Source: Gnetum montanum (taxonomy: Eukaryota; Streptophyta; Gnetopsida; Gnetales; Gnetaceae). Taken from it: a stretch of DNA of 58,214 bases. The DNA is taken from the NCBI GenBank assembly GCA_015680685.1, contig MNCI01011050.1, forward strand, positions 301,314 to 359,527, given 5' to 3'. Below are positions 57,539-58,214 of the stretch, in pieces; within the stretch, counting starts at the first letter, position 1, and each line of letters starts with the position of its first letter. The notes under the pieces were generated by a model that was not told the DNA's origin, made no database searches, and was given only the letters and a program-made list of their open reading frames with translations. The translations under genes were made by a program, and so were the position numbers.

Positions 57539-58214
57539 CAGGCGGAGGCTTACTCCGCTGGATTTTGACTGCCACAGTTCGGCCTGCATCACCCTCCAGG
57601 GCCTTGGCTATATGGAGCCTCTTACGTCGAGCTGCAGGTTCTATGACCTCTTCCGCCACACGCTTCCCTCGCGAGGCGTCGCCAATGTAAGTAGGCATTA
57701 TCCCGCCTACGCTGTCGAGACCTCGCACTTGGGGCACCGCCAGACCCTTAGTCGTTATAGACAACGACTCCCCGATCCCTTCCGGCGGATCCTGCCCACG
57801 GGTAGTGCTGAGGATGTGGGCAATCCAAGGTCTGGACAGCTGATCTCGGTCTTGCTGCACCCAGAACCCATTCTTTTGGATGACCAGAAACTCAGCAAAC
57901 CGCCTGAGGCAAGCTATGAAGAACGCGTAATGCATGTTGAAACGGGACTCAAGCTTCTTGCGAAGCTTGAGCATCTCATTACGCAGTCCCTTGGCAAAAT
58001 AGCTTGCCCAATTGAACTGGGTCCCCTCCTCCAGAACCTCTCGCATAATACGAGTCTGTTCTACAGAAAAGAACCTCCCCTGTGAGAGAGTTTTGGGGAA
58101 GGTCCGGGTCCGGAAAAGGGGATACAGTGTCTTGGCAGCGCCCATCTCGAATTTTTCGCAGGGANGCGTACATAATGTACGCGTAAGTTTTGATATTGAC
58201 GCTCAGCTCTTCGC

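Larger units (their letters stand above)
49717..58214 (+). mobile_element. Element E: CpG-rich relative of D, gag-protease plus antisense gene (3' part outside window)
   Basis: The 5' LTR (49,717-51,186), tRNA-Asn PBS, gag and protease are on the + strand. A spaced motif cluster and a spliced-looking gene on the minus strand continue past the window end. No RT, RNase H or integrase is visible inside the window. They may follow the antisense gene, as in C, or may be absent. The left-flank candidate for the target duplication is GTAGT (49,712-49,716); its partner is not in view. Confidence 0.85.
55789..58214 (-). pseudogene. Element E antisense multi-exon gene (5' end beyond window)
   Basis: Minus strand, opposite to gag-protease. 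Exon 1: 58,214 to 57,539 (visible part). Exon 2: 57,457-57,230. Exon 3: 57,157-57,029. Exon 4: 56,952-56,135. Exon 5: 56,054-55,789. Exons 1-4 join in one frame (phase 1, 1, 1), leaving an open protein apart from three TAG and one TGA in exon 4. Exon 1 has TQFNWASYFAKGLRNEMLK, HYAFFIACLRRFAEFLVIQK and GESLSITTKG. Exon 4 is long, helical and probably coiled-coil (RLEQKVESLTKEVGDLKSW; QIELLAQKSQDW). Exon 5 holds a very acidic tail, but in a frame one base off. No known domain is recognised with confidence. The N-terminal part of the D copy resembles plant mobile-domain-like transposon proteins. Marked a pseudogene because of the stops. Confidence 0.75.

Noticed and set aside
57301-58085. Long + strand frames (129 and 157 residues) near the window end
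   Set aside because: They are complements of the antisense exons; the minus strand has the D homology and splice sites.

Overview
This is a piece of a large, repeat-filled land-plant nuclear genome. I see no bacterial operon, rRNA, tRNA or intact host gene. Almost everything I can assign is LTR retrotransposon of the Ty3/gypsy Tat/Athila group, in layers of different age. The evidence is paired LTRs with TATA boxes, primer-binding sites complementary to plant tRNA-Asp or tRNA-Asn, gag, aspartic protease, reverse transcriptase, a dual RNase H and integrase. The species cannot be named from this. A gymnosperm or another large-genome plant would fit.

Layout. (1) 1-835 is an LTR in + orientation. 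1,950-7,222 is a minus-strand element (A) with an LTR of the same family in the opposite orientation; its RT/RNase H is deleted. (2) 7,223-11,717 is old, poorly recognisable DNA with an LTR-like block and a gag relic (F). (3) Element D (+ strand) starts at 11,718. Its 5' LTR is split by element C (12,781-27,119, minus strand, 14.3 kb, with all Tat domains). D resumes at 27,120 with PBS, gag and protease, and then carries a gene on the opposite strand. That gene is split by element B (32,847-42,970, minus strand, Athila-like, perfect 5-bp target duplication GGGAG). (4) 46.3-48.1 kb is an array of palindromes and 48.1-49.7 kb is unresolved. (5) Element E (+ strand, 49,717 to the window end) is a CpG-rich, younger relative of D.

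The most interesting content is a gene carried antisense inside D and E, just after gag-protease. In E it has at least five exons with GT-AG introns (55,789 to beyond 58,214, minus strand). D keeps the same protein words, and most introns fall at the same places. C has a comparable antisense, intron-bearing reading frame exactly in its protease-RT spacer (about 20,010-21,101, + strand). In each family the LTR U3, the spacer and the antisense gene's introns or upstream flank are loaded with a family-specific short motif, often arranged as palindromes: TTACGC/GCGTAA in E, GTCACGC/GCGTGAC in C, GTGACTACA/TGTAGTCAC in D. A second motif of about 19 bp, ending in TWAAACTR on the sense strand, follows gag-protease in all three and has grown into a 38-bp satellite in C. 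A working hypothesis is that the antisense gene encodes a DNA-binding regulator whose sites evolve with it, comparable in logic to the VANC anti-silencing proteins of VANDAL DNA transposons. This is inference and is not demonstrated here.

Most reading frames are broken. In E the in-frame stops are mostly TAG although CpG is well kept, which suggests CAG-to-TAG (CHG-context) decay or mobilisation of an already defective lineage.
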